A stretch of 59,018 bases of DNA from assembly GCA_019635575.1 (NCBI GenBank), contig JAHBZF010000006.1, positions 1 to 59,018 on the forward strand, read 5' to 3'. Below, one piece after another: positions 35,433-43,454 of this stretch. Positions within the stretch are counted from its first letter, which is position 1; each line of letters opens with the position of its first letter. The DNA comes from Pseudolabrys sp. Lineage in GTDB: Bacteria; Pseudomonadota; Alphaproteobacteria; Rhizobiales; Xanthobacteraceae. The notes under the pieces are model-generated. The model was given only the letters and a program-made list of their open reading frames with translations. It did no database searches and was not told where the DNA came from. The position numbers and the translations under genes were made by a program.

Positions 35433-35954
35433 TCAGCCCAAGACAAGAGAATCGAATTCGAAGAACTCCGGTGCGACCACGTCGCTCTGGCGAAGATAGA
35501 TGTCGATATTGCCGAGATGGAACGAGCGGTGGGCGTACATGCCCCAGAGCAATCCCATGCCGGTCCATTCGCGCCCGACGAATTGCAGCTTTTTGGTCAA
35601 GTCCTCAGCACGGTAGGATTTAAGCGCTGCCATGTTTTCTTCGTGCAGCGTCAAAGCCGTCTGTTGCAGGTCAGTGTTTTCAAACCGTGCGGCGGCGACG
35701 GGATCATTCGGCAGGGGAACGGTCGCGCCCGGCGCGCTTTCGCGAATTCGCGCGACGAAGTTGCGTTCGGCCAGCGCGCAATGGATGAGAAGCCCGCGTA
35801 CGGTGATGCGCGACAGGCGGCTGCCGAAACGCATGCTGGGATTTTCGATGGGGGCCCAGTCGAGTTTCTGCTCGTCCATCAGCGCGATCCAGCGGTGAGA
35901 GTACCTGACCATGCTGTCGAACAGCGCCAGGAATCGAGTGAATTCCTCAGTCAT
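35433..35954 (-). CDS. DinB-like four-helix bundle protein
   Basis: A 173-residue protein with the DinB/YfiT-like pattern: an early helix (FLALFDSMVRYSHRWI), a His in GLLIHCALAERNF, and a C-terminal HRSFHLGNIDIYL with two His. These could make the three-His metal site of the family. DinB-fold proteins include thiol-dependent transferases and isomerases such as maleylpyruvate isomerase. AAGGAG precedes the ATG. It is the last gene of the DszB-like operon, 11 bases after it. Confidence 0.75.
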   Translation of the reverse strand: MTEEFTRFLALFDSMVRYSHRWIALMDEQKLDWAPIENPSMRFGSRLSRITVRGLLIHCALAERNFVARIRESAPGATVPLPNDPVAAARFENTDLQQTALTLHEENMAALKSYRAEDLTKKLQFVGREWTGMGLLWGMYAHRSFHLGNIDIYLRQSDVVAPEFFEFDSLVLG

Positions 35955-35965
35955 ACGAAGCTCCT

Positions 35966-37039
35966 TCAGCTTTGGAATGCGAGACGGTCGGCAGCGAGCA
36001 ATTCGCGGGCGCGCTCCAGCGGGCGGGGATCGATGAATAGGTCGAAATCGATCGCCTGGGCGAGGAAGTTATGGCGGAGCAGGTGGTCGTGCTGCACCTT
36101 CAGCCCCTCGATCCATTCCGGCCGAAGGTCGATGGCGAGTTGACGGTGCACCTGCGGCGTGAAGGCGACGTCGACCAGTTCCTCGGGCAATCCGGTATCG
36201 ATCGCCATGAAACGTTTTGCCAACGCCTCGTTCCGTTCCGCCCATTCGGCGGCCCGAATGATGGCGGCCACGCAGGATGCGACCAGATCCAGATTCGTTT
36301 CGATCAGCTCGGTACTCACGGTGAGCATGAGCGGTGAATCGTTGTTGACGCGATCAGCAAGGGCTTTGGAGGTGCCGTTATCCGTAATCGCAAGGGCGCC
36401 GGTGAAGCCTTGCACCACGCTGCTGATGGCGCCCTGGCTATAGATAGCATCGACTTCGCCGCGAATGAGCGCGATCGCTTCCTCGCGCTGATGCCCCAAC
36501 ATGCAGTCCGCGCCCCACAGGGTCGTCGTCGATGCGGTCGATGCGGTAGCAGCGTCGATATAGGCCCGGTTGCTGACGACGGGTGTGAGCTTGACGTCTT
36601 CCATCGTCATGCCCGCGCGCGCCAAGGCAACTTCGGTTCCGCGCAGCGAGGCCGCCTTCCAGAAGTCGATGGAATCATTCGCGCGGATCGGCAGCGAGAC
36701 CTTCTTGCCGGCGAGGTCCGCGACCGAGCGGATGCCGCTCTCCGGCATGACGAGCATCGGCTTGATGCTGTCGTTCCACGACAGACCGATGAGCGACACT
36801 TTCCCGCCGCGCGAGCGGGTCACCAGCGGCGGGCCGTTGCCGCCGTGGCGGAAGGAGTTGGGCAGCGAGTGGTGAAAGTGAGATTGGCGAACCGCGTTGT
36901 CTTTGCTGGACGCTAGCGACCGGGCGGTGATGCCATGCCTCTCAAGCTCCTTGTCCAGAAACCCGTTTCCGATGGCGACGCTGAAGGCCGTGGGAACGGG
37001 GCAGCGCGTATACCAGATGGTGTCTAACGTGTTGGACAT
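35966..37039 (-). CDS. DszB-like desulfinase/lyase homologue
   Basis: A 357-residue protein resembling 2'-hydroxybiphenyl-2-sulfinate desulfinase (DszB, 365 residues), an enzyme on the NMT1/binding-protein fold. The three catalytic residues of DszB, as I recall them (Cys27, His60, Arg70), have counterparts: C13 in RCPVP, H54 in SHFHH and R64 in FRHGG, with His to Arg spacing identical and followed by GG-x-x-PP. No signal peptide is present. The ATG at 37039 gives the family length; GAGAC precedes it. No dszA or dszC homologue was recognised. It might cleave a C-S, C-C or other bond of an aromatic ring (inference). Confidence 0.75.
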   Translation of the reverse strand: MSNTLDTIWYTRCPVPTAFSVAIGNGFLDKELERHGITARSLASSKDNAVRQSHFHHSLPNSFRHGGNGPPLVTRSRGGKVSLIGLSWNDSIKPMLVMPESGIRSVADLAGKKVSLPIRANDSIDFWKAASLRGTEVALARAGMTMEDVKLTPVVSNRAYIDAATASTASTTTLWGADCMLGHQREEAIALIRGEVDAIYSQGAISSVVQGFTGALAITDNGTSKALADRVNNDSPLMLTVSTELIETNLDLVASCVAAIIRAAEWAERNEALAKRFMAIDTGLPEELVDVAFTPQVHRQLAIDLRPEWIEGLKVQHDHLLRHNFLAQAIDFDLFIDPRPLERARELLAADRLAFQS

Positions 37040-37046
37040 TGACGTC

Positions 37047-37685
37047 TCATTGTCTGGAGGCGGGAGTGGACTGCGACAGCCATGCCTCATAGCGGCGGCG
37101 AAGCGCGCGCTCCGCTTCACTGTTTCCCATGACCGTGTCCGCGGGAATCTGGCGGCCCTTCTTGATCTGGCGCATCTGCATGAATGCAAAACCGCTCGTT
37201 CCAGGCTCCAGCTTGATATCGGTCAGCCAGTCGGGCGCAACGCCCTGAACCGGATCGAGCCGGTCCTTGTCGAAGATCGCGGTCCACAGGCTGATGGCCC
37301 ACCGGCCGTTACGGCGCTCGACCTGGTCGTAGAAGCGACAATAACCCGAATAGTCGAAAAGCTGGTCGTGGATATATTCGCGCATCATGATGGTCACGTC
37401 GGTTTCCATCACCGCGCGATCGCCGTTGATGTGCACGAGGCAATTGCCTAGCCAATGCTTGCTGTGTTCGGTCGGCTTGCGCGCCTTGTCGCTTGCGATC
37501 AGCAGTGGGGTCAGATCGCGAACCGCGCCCTTGAACCAGGAGATGCTCGCTTCCGCGTCGGGATGAAAGCATTTGCTCATAGTGTCGAAATCTCCGGCAT
37601 CGCGGGAAAATGCCCACGTCTGGCGCAGCCGCCGGATCTCGATCTCACTGTTCGTGTCTGTTTGGTGAATCGGCATTATCATCAT
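37047..37685 (-). CDS. NTF2/SnoaL-like protein
   Basis: A 212-residue protein whose N-terminal half has the SnoaL-like pattern found in small cone-fold proteins: RRLRQTWAFSRDAGDFDTMSKCFHPDAEASI and WLGNCLVHINGDRAVMETDV. It is cytoplasmic. The fold includes ring-hydroxylating dioxygenase small subunits, dehydratases and isomerases. Its ATG overlaps the DUF2783 stop (ATGA), so the two are coupled. It is 7 bases upstream of the DszB-like gene. Confidence 0.75.
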   Translation of the reverse strand: MMIMPIHQTDTNSEIEIRRLRQTWAFSRDAGDFDTMSKCFHPDAEASISWFKGAVRDLTPLLIASDKARKPTEHSKHWLGNCLVHINGDRAVMETDVTIMMREYIHDQLFDYSGYCRFYDQVERRNGRWAISLWTAIFDKDRLDPVQGVAPDWLTDIKLEPGTSGFAFMQMRQIKKGRQIPADTVMGNSEAERALRRRYEAWLSQSTPASRQ

Positions 37686-37888
37686 TTCTGCTGCGGTTCG
37701 ATGTCTTGCAGCGCAACGTCGAGGAAATCCCGGAGGGTTTCCGGCCTCTCGAGTTTTGCCGCCAGCATCAACACGACCTTGGTGAGAAATACCGGAGCCT
37801 TCTCGCTGCCGATGGTGTTCAACGCCTGCGCGAGACTTTCCCAGTTTTCCTCGAGGAGGTGCGGAGGAATCTTGGTGTCAATCAACAT
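37682..37888 (-). CDS. DUF2783 small protein paired with the flavin monooxygenase
   Basis: A 68-residue soluble protein with the same core as 31676-31882 (VFLTKVVLMLAAK). It overlaps the monooxygenase gene upstream by 11 bases and the NTF2-like gene downstream by 4, so all three should be made together. Function unknown. Confidence 0.78.
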   Translation of the reverse strand: MLIDTKIPPHLLEENWESLAQALNTIGSEKAPVFLTKVVLMLAAKLERPETLRDFLDVALQDIEPQQK

Positions 37889-39569
37889 GACGGCACTCTG
37901 TATTCTTCCAGCGGATCGCTTTCAGGAGCTTGTCGAGCATGGCTCCCGCATCGAATTGGCGCCAGCGGCCCGCGACATGTCCATCGGGGCGGATCAGATA
38001 GGCCGTTCCATCCTGCGCGTCGAAAGCGGCGTACAAACCTGCATCGCGAATCTGCACCACGTCGAAGCCGAAGGGAATTTTCATGCTCTGAACCAGCGCA
38101 CGCATGTCTTGGGCGGCAGCAGTGTCCGTTTTGTGAAACAGCAGCAGGGTGAAATCGCGCCCCAGACGGCCTTGCAGATGGTCGCCGGGACCATCCGTGC
38201 ATAGCGGCAGGTTGGGACAAACCGCGCCGGGAAGGGGGCCTCCAGCGAAGCGAATGTCGTCCGCATCGTCAAAGCGCAACGGACCGGCGGTCATGCGCAG
38301 CTCGGTGACTTGCCGGGGATTGATCAGGTCGCGGATAAATGGCTCTTTCACGGCCAGCGAGAGAATGGCCTCCTGCAGGACGGCATGCCCGAATGTCGGC
38401 GGAGTCATGAAACGAGTGCTTTTTTCCGCGAACGCCATGTTCTGATGCGCGGCATCGACGCGTTCGGACGAATAGCTGTCCAGTAATGCGTCGTCGCACC
38501 AGCCGGAGACCACGTAGGCAAGTTTCCAGGCGAGATTGTTGGCGTCGTCCACGCCGCCGTTCATGCCGCGCGCGCCGAAGATCGGCACCAGATGCGCGGC
38601 ATCGCCGGCGAACAGAACGCGGCCCTCGCGATAGCTGTCGAGCGACAGGCTGAGCGCGCGATAGGGGCTGATCCAGTCGATGGCCCAGTCCGCGGTCTCG
38701 CCGATCGATTTCAAGAAGCGGTCGACACGCTCGCGCACGCGCCGCGGTTGAACTTCTTCGTCCAGATCGTCATCCGGCCCGAGCTGATAATCGATGCGCC
38801 AGATGTCGAATGGCTGCTTGTGCATGATGATGGTGGAGCCGGGGAATTCCGGCGGAGCAAACCACACGCGGCGCCCGGCCGGCTGACTGCTTTTCATCTG
38901 GATATCGACAATCAGGTAGCGGCCTTCGTAGCTGCTGCCTTTGAGTTCTTTGCCAAGGGCCTTGCGCACCGCGCTGCGGCCGCCGTCGCATGCCACCAGC
39001 CATGCGCCGCGCATGTCGTATTCACCGTGCGGCGTCGCGACGGTGGCGATCACCTCGTTGCCGTTCTGTCGCGCGGAAACCACCTTCGACGACCAGCGGA
39101 TGCTGGCCTTCGGATGGTTCTGCAGAGCGTCGTAAAGGTATTGCTCGACATTGCATTGCGCGATGGACACCATCGGCGGATGCTTGAGATTGTCGGCCTG
39201 CTGGACCACGAAGTCCAGCACCAGGCTGTCGCGATAATAGCTCTGTCCGCCTTTCCATGAGACGCCCGTCTCGAAGATGCCAGGACCCGCGCCCGCGCGC
39301 TCGAAGATTTCAAGACTGCGGCGCGCGATGCCGACCGCGCGGCTGCCGCGGTTGACCGTATCGTCCTCTTCCAGCAGCACCACCTCGATCCCCCTGCGGG
39401 CGAGATCGAGCGCCACGGTCATGCCGACCGGGCCGGCGCCGGCGATGATGACGGGATAGAGGCGCGACTTGCCGTCGAGTTCAGGTGTCCGCTGAAAAGC
39501 GTGGTGCACATAATCGAAGTACAGCGAGTTATAGGTACCCACGGCCGTCACTTGGGCTTCTGCTGGCAT
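37878..39569 (-). CDS. class A flavin monooxygenase (PheA/TfdB/MhpA type)
   Basis: A 563-residue FAD-dependent hydroxylase, related along its whole length to the one at 29991-31664. Motifs: GAGPVG near residue 44, ACDGGRS, and GDAAHLVPIFGARGMNGGVDD, then a thioredoxin-like C-terminal domain. It is the first gene of a five-gene operon (to 35433). An 18-bp dyad lies 59 bases upstream of its start and matches the palindrome in front of the MarR gene. Confidence 0.92.
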   Translation of the reverse strand: MPAEAQVTAVGTYNSLYFDYVHHAFQRTPELDGKSRLYPVIIAGAGPVGMTVALDLARRGIEVVLLEEDDTVNRGSRAVGIARRSLEIFERAGAGPGIFETGVSWKGGQSYYRDSLVLDFVVQQADNLKHPPMVSIAQCNVEQYLYDALQNHPKASIRWSSKVVSARQNGNEVIATVATPHGEYDMRGAWLVACDGGRSAVRKALGKELKGSSYEGRYLIVDIQMKSSQPAGRRVWFAPPEFPGSTIIMHKQPFDIWRIDYQLGPDDDLDEEVQPRRVRERVDRFLKSIGETADWAIDWISPYRALSLSLDSYREGRVLFAGDAAHLVPIFGARGMNGGVDDANNLAWKLAYVVSGWCDDALLDSYSSERVDAAHQNMAFAEKSTRFMTPPTFGHAVLQEAILSLAVKEPFIRDLINPRQVTELRMTAGPLRFDDADDIRFAGGPLPGAVCPNLPLCTDGPGDHLQGRLGRDFTLLLFHKTDTAAAQDMRALVQSMKIPFGFDVVQIRDAGLYAAFDAQDGTAYLIRPDGHVAGRWRQFDAGAMLDKLLKAIRWKNTECRHVD

Positions 39570-39627
39570 GCGTGCGTCTCGGATCGAATGTCTTTTGCAA
39601 CAAATCGGCGCCGGTGGCTCGATAAAA

Positions 39628-39645
39628 TAGTATCAGATGAAACTA
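39628..39645. promoter_or_regulatory. MarR-type operator facing the minus-strand operon
   Basis: TAGTATCAGATGAAACTA matches the perfect palindrome at 39876-39893 at 14 of 18 positions, with identical outer TAGTA and ACTA ends. It lies 59 bases upstream of the monooxygenase start. The remainder of the 373-base gap holds nothing else recognised. Confidence 0.6.
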
Positions 39646-39875
39646 TATGCCGCAATAACGGTGCGTCCGGGCCTCCCGGCGATGTCCGGTCCCGACATGG
39701 GCTGGTCGATCGCTCGCCGATCGATCTTTAGACTAGCTCATCAAGCAGAAAAGATCAGATATATCCGTATGATAGAGAGAAAACGAGGGGGCATCGAACG
39801 CGGGTCGAGCCGGAGCCAAAAGGGTGGGTGCGAAACCATCTTTTCGGCTTCTCCACAAAACCCAAAAGCCCGATA

Positions 39876-39893
39876 TAGTAACATATGTTACTA
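39876..39893. promoter_or_regulatory. perfect 18-bp palindrome upstream of the MarR gene
   Basis: TAGTAACATATGTTACTA is fully self-complementary and has the size of a MarR operator. It lies 50 bases upstream of the MarR start, suggesting autoregulation. Confidence 0.75.
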
Positions 39894-39942
39894 GCTATGA
39901 ATTCTGCTGCGCTTGCTTCCCAGATCGTGCACGGTCATTTCG

Positions 39943-40467
39943 ATGTCGCGCTTAGATAAATCCAATCCAGATGAAACCGATGGCGCGCGTCCGCGATTGG
40001 TCCTGGAGAATTTCACGCCCTATCGCTTGAACACGTTGGCTCGCTTTGCGTCCGAAGGATTTGTGAACAGCTATGCGCGGGAAGCCAGGGAGTTCGGGAT
40101 AGGTCCGGCGGAGTGGCGGGTTATTTCATTTCTGGGCGAGCAGTGCGGCTCGCGCAGAGGCACGGAGGAAATGACCGCGCGAGATATCGGCGCGCGTACC
40201 TTCATGCAGAAGGTTCAGGTCTCGCGTGCCATACTTAAGCTGGAACGCAAACGTCTGATTTCGCGCCGTCTCAATTTCAACGATCGTCGAGAGGTGTTCC
40301 TGAAGCTCACGCCTTCGGGAAAAAGGGTCTATGCGGTGATCGCGCCGATCGCCTTGCGGTATCAAAAATCCTTAACCAGGGGGCTCTCGGCCGTGGATAT
40401 GAAGACGTTGAATCGTGTCATGGGCGTCCTGCTTGGAAACGCCAAGGAGCTGGGTCGTAAGACGTAA
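39943..40467 (+). CDS. MarR-family transcriptional regulator
   Basis: A 174-residue winged-helix protein. The recognition region is MTARDIGARTFMQKVQVSRAILKLERKRLI, followed by the wing NFNDRREVFLKLTPSGK. It is transcribed away from the monooxygenase/DszB-like operon, and related palindromes stand before both. The ATG at 39943 has a poor ribosome binding site; TTG 39913 is a possible longer start. It probably represses both promoters until a pathway compound binds (inference). Confidence 0.88.
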   Translation: MSRLDKSNPDETDGARPRLVLENFTPYRLNTLARFASEGFVNSYAREAREFGIGPAEWRVISFLGEQCGSRRGTEEMTARDIGARTFMQKVQVSRAILKLERKRLISRRLNFNDRREVFLKLTPSGKRVYAVIAPIALRYQKSLTRGLSAVDMKTLNRVMGVLLGNAKELGRKT

Positions 40468-40532
40468 AATCCGTTCGCAATGGGCGATCCGTGCCCGAGC
40501 CGATGTGACGCTCCGCCGTTTTGATATCCTTC

Positions 40533-41180
40533 TTATCGCCGCGGATAGGTCACAAGCGAAAGATAGCTGACCGGCTGCCGGGTGAATTCCTCCGGCCCAT
40601 GGCGGGCGCTGGCGTCGAAATACAGTGTGTCGCCCGGCCGCAGCGTGTAGCTGCGCGTGCCGTGGCGATAAATCATCGTTCCCGACAGCATATAGAGAAA
40701 CTCGTTGCCCGCATGACGGAAGGTCGTGTGCGGCACAGCGTCGGGACCGAGCGTGATGAGATACGGCTCGATGGTGATATCGCCGTCGAAAGAGCGTCCA
40801 ACCAGCAGATCGTAGAGATATCCTGCTTTCGTGCCGCGGCGATTCATTCGCGTGCCTTGTCCGCCTTTGACATAGGAGCAGGGCGGTTCACTGGCGCTGT
40901 CGCGGAAGAACTGACGTACCGAAACGTTCAGCGCGTTAGCCAGTGCATTCAACGTTGCCAGCGAGGGTGAAATTGCGCCGTTCTCGATTTTCGACAGCAT
41001 GCCGGTGGAGAGCCCGGCGGCGGCGCTGAGTTGCGCCACTGTGAGATCCAGTCCGCGGCGCAGTTGTCGCACTTCCTGACCGATTTCTGCTTCGAGCGCC
41101 CGTTCGTGCGATGCCGAGGCCGAACCGGGTGTCGCCGATGAGGACGAGGCGGTTTTCTTCGGTGCGGGCTGTCGCGACAT
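40533..41180 (-). CDS. XRE-family regulator with C-terminal cupin
   Basis: A 215-residue regulator. The helix-turn-helix (DLTVAQLSAAAGLSTGMLSKIENG, residues about 45-68) is followed by a cupin barrel (FRHAGNEFLYMLSGTMIYRHG and YTLRPGDTLYFDASARHG). AAGGAGG precedes the ATG at an ideal distance, so the longer upstream frame is excluded. It is divergent from the acyl-CoA synthetase gene, with a short dyad (41299-41313) between them. Confidence 0.92.
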   Translation of the reverse strand: MSRQPAPKKTASSSSATPGSASASHERALEAEIGQEVRQLRRGLDLTVAQLSAAAGLSTGMLSKIENGAISPSLATLNALANALNVSVRQFFRDSASEPPCSYVKGGQGTRMNRRGTKAGYLYDLLVGRSFDGDITIEPYLITLGPDAVPHTTFRHAGNEFLYMLSGTMIYRHGTRSYTLRPGDTLYFDASARHGPEEFTRQPVSYLSLVTYPRR

Positions 41181-41298
41181 GATGACGTCCTCCTTTGAGT
41201 CGGATGAGTTTCCGCTCGGGAAACGAGCTCGGTCGGCGCGGGTCGGCTTTAACCGGCGACAACGAACCCGCGTGGTCCACGGCAATTTAGCCGATGAC

Positions 41299-41313
41299 TT
41301 TCTTAAGAAGAAA
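41299..41313. promoter_or_regulatory. candidate XRE-cupin operator
   Basis: TTTCTT-AAG-AAGAAA is a 15-bp dyad with perfect 6-bp arms in the 237-base region between the divergent regulator and acyl-CoA synthetase genes. Assignment to the XRE protein rests on position. Confidence 0.4.
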
Positions 41314-41417
41314 CAAAATTTCGTGTAAGTTGACAGCCTCCCCGAAATTGGCAGAGTTTACGCATGCGGACGCCGTCCGCCGGTTGTTTTCGCTGTCTGC
41401 GCAGGCGCAAGGAATTC

Positions 41418-43454
41418 ATGAGTGTGACCGCCGCCATCGATGCCGTGTTCTGCCCGTCGAGCATCGCCGTTGTCGGTGCGTCGTCGGACCCGGCAAAATT
41501 CGGATCGCAGGTGTTCCGCAACTTGCAAATGTCCGGCTTTCCCGGTGCGCTTTATCCGATCAGCCGCTCATCGCCGGAGGTGTCCGGCGTCAAGTCGGTG
41601 CCGACGCTGCGCGATCTTCCGGCGCCGGTCGATCTCGTCCTGCTGAGCGTCCCGGTGCAGCATGCGGCCTCGGCGATCGAGGATGCGGTGGCGATCTCCG
41701 CGAAGGCGGCTGTGGTTTTCACGGCGGGTTTCCAGGAAGTCGGGCGGGAAGGGCGCGCGTTGCAGGACGACATGCTGCGGCGCGCCGGCGGAAAAGTGCG
41801 GCTGATCGGACCGAACTGTCTTGGTGTCCGCAACTTTCACTTGCCGATGAATGCTTCGCCCGTAGCGAAGGCGACGCTTCCGGCCGGGCCGATTGCCTTC
41901 GTGTCGCAAAGCGGTGCGTTCGGCAACGCCGCCATGGCCGCGCTCGCCGAAGCACGGATCGGCATGTCGAAGCTCGCCAGCGTCGGCAACATGGCCGATC
42001 TCAATCACGCATTGATCTTCCGCTACCTCAAGGATGATCCGCAAACCAATGTGATCGCCGCTTTCGTGGAAGGCGTGCCGGACGTGCCGCAATTCCTCGA
42101 TGCGGTCGCCGAGGTGAGCCGCGTCAAGCCGGTGGTGATCCTCAAGGGCGGCCGTTCCCGCTCGGGTCAGCGCGCGGCGCTGTCGCACACCGGATCGATG
42201 GCGGGAGATGGACGCGTCTGGGATTCGCTATTGCGCGAGGCCGGTGCGAGCGTCGTCACCAGTAGTCAGGAATTGTTCGATGTCGCGGCCGCTTTTGCGC
42301 GCAATGGTGGCCGCCGCCTCGGCGGGCGGCGCGCCGCGATCTTTTCGCTGGCGGGCGGGCCGGGCGTGGTCGCTGCCGATCATTGCGATGAACATGGCAT
42401 CGAATTGCCGGCGCTCGATGACAAATTGCGGGAGCTTCGTGCCATCGTGCCGCCCTATGCGGCGCTGGGCAATCCGGTCGAGGTCACCGGCCAGACCAAA
42501 CGCGAGCACCTCGGCACCTGCGCGCAGGCGATCATCCGGCAACCGGACGTCGATGCGCTGATCGGCATCGCCGTCGGCCTCGACTACAAGGAATTCGCCG
42601 ACGCACTGGTCGCGGCCAATGGCGAGAAACCGGTGGTGGCCTGCGTCGTTGCGGAGAACAGCGAGACCATTCTCGCGCGAGAAGGCGTCGCTAACTATCC
42701 GTCGGTTGACCGCGCGGTGCGCGCGCTCCGCCACCTGATGGATCGCGCCACGGATCGTCCGGCACCGCGGGCTCCGGCGTCGGTCGATGCTGCGCCTTTG
42801 CCGGACGGCGTGCTGTCCGAAGCGCGCTCGAAAATCTATCTTGCTGCCTTCGGTTTGCCGGTGACGATGGAAATGGTCGCTGGCGATGCCGATGCGGCTG
42901 TCGCCGCCGCGCAAAAGATCGGCTTCCCTGTCGCCGTCAAAGTGTCGTCCGCCGAAATCGCGCACAAATCCGATGTCGGTGGTGTGGTGTTGAATCTGAA
43001 GACCGCACCGGAGGTCCGCGCGGCTGTCGACGCGATGCAGGCAAAGCTCGGCCGGGTGGACGTGCTGGTCCAGAAGATGGTCAAGCCGGGTCTCGAACTG
43101 ATCGTCGGCGCGCAACGCAACGGAGCAACCGGCTCGGTGGTGATGATCGGCATCGGTGGCATTCTCGCCGAAGTGCTGGATGACGCGGTGTTCCTGCGCG
43201 CACCCGCGACGCCTGAAGCCGCGCTGGCCGCTCTCGCCAGGCTGCGGTCGCAGAAGCTGCTGGACGGTTATCGCGGCGCATCGGCGATCGATCGCACGGC
43301 GGTGGCCAATATCGTCGCGCGATTGTCACAAGTGGTCGCGGCGAACCCCGGCATCGTCGAGATCGATCTCAATCCGGTGATCGCCGATGGCGACGGCGCC
43401 ACGGTGGTCGATGCGCTGATCCGTGTCGACAACAATCAGGGAGAGTTACGGTGA
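41418..43454 (+). CDS. acyl-CoA synthetase, NDP-forming (acetate-CoA ligase family)
   Basis: A 678-residue fusion of the alpha and beta parts of NDP-forming acyl-CoA synthetases. The N-terminal CoA-binding domain (IAVVGASSDPAKFG) and succinyl-CoA-ligase-like domain contain the phospho-His, H257 in SHTGSMAGD. The C-terminal half is an ATP-grasp domain (AVKVSSAEIAHKSDVGGVVL). It would activate a carboxylic acid to its CoA thioester. AAGGA precedes ATG 41418. The stop overlaps the next start (GTGA). Confidence 0.92.
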   Translation: MSVTAAIDAVFCPSSIAVVGASSDPAKFGSQVFRNLQMSGFPGALYPISRSSPEVSGVKSVPTLRDLPAPVDLVLLSVPVQHAASAIEDAVAISAKAAVVFTAGFQEVGREGRALQDDMLRRAGGKVRLIGPNCLGVRNFHLPMNASPVAKATLPAGPIAFVSQSGAFGNAAMAALAEARIGMSKLASVGNMADLNHALIFRYLKDDPQTNVIAAFVEGVPDVPQFLDAVAEVSRVKPVVILKGGRSRSGQRAALSHTGSMAGDGRVWDSLLREAGASVVTSSQELFDVAAAFARNGGRRLGGRRAAIFSLAGGPGVVAADHCDEHGIELPALDDKLRELRAIVPPYAALGNPVEVTGQTKREHLGTCAQAIIRQPDVDALIGIAVGLDYKEFADALVAANGEKPVVACVVAENSETILAREGVANYPSVDRAVRALRHLMDRATDRPAPRAPASVDAAPLPDGVLSEARSKIYLAAFGLPVTMEMVAGDADAAVAAAQKIGFPVAVKVSSAEIAHKSDVGGVVLNLKTAPEVRAAVDAMQAKLGRVDVLVQKMVKPGLELIVGAQRNGATGSVVMIGIGGILAEVLDDAVFLRAPATPEAALAALARLRSQKLLDGYRGASAIDRTAVANIVARLSQVVAANPGIVEIDLNPVIADGDGATVVDALIRVDNNQGELR

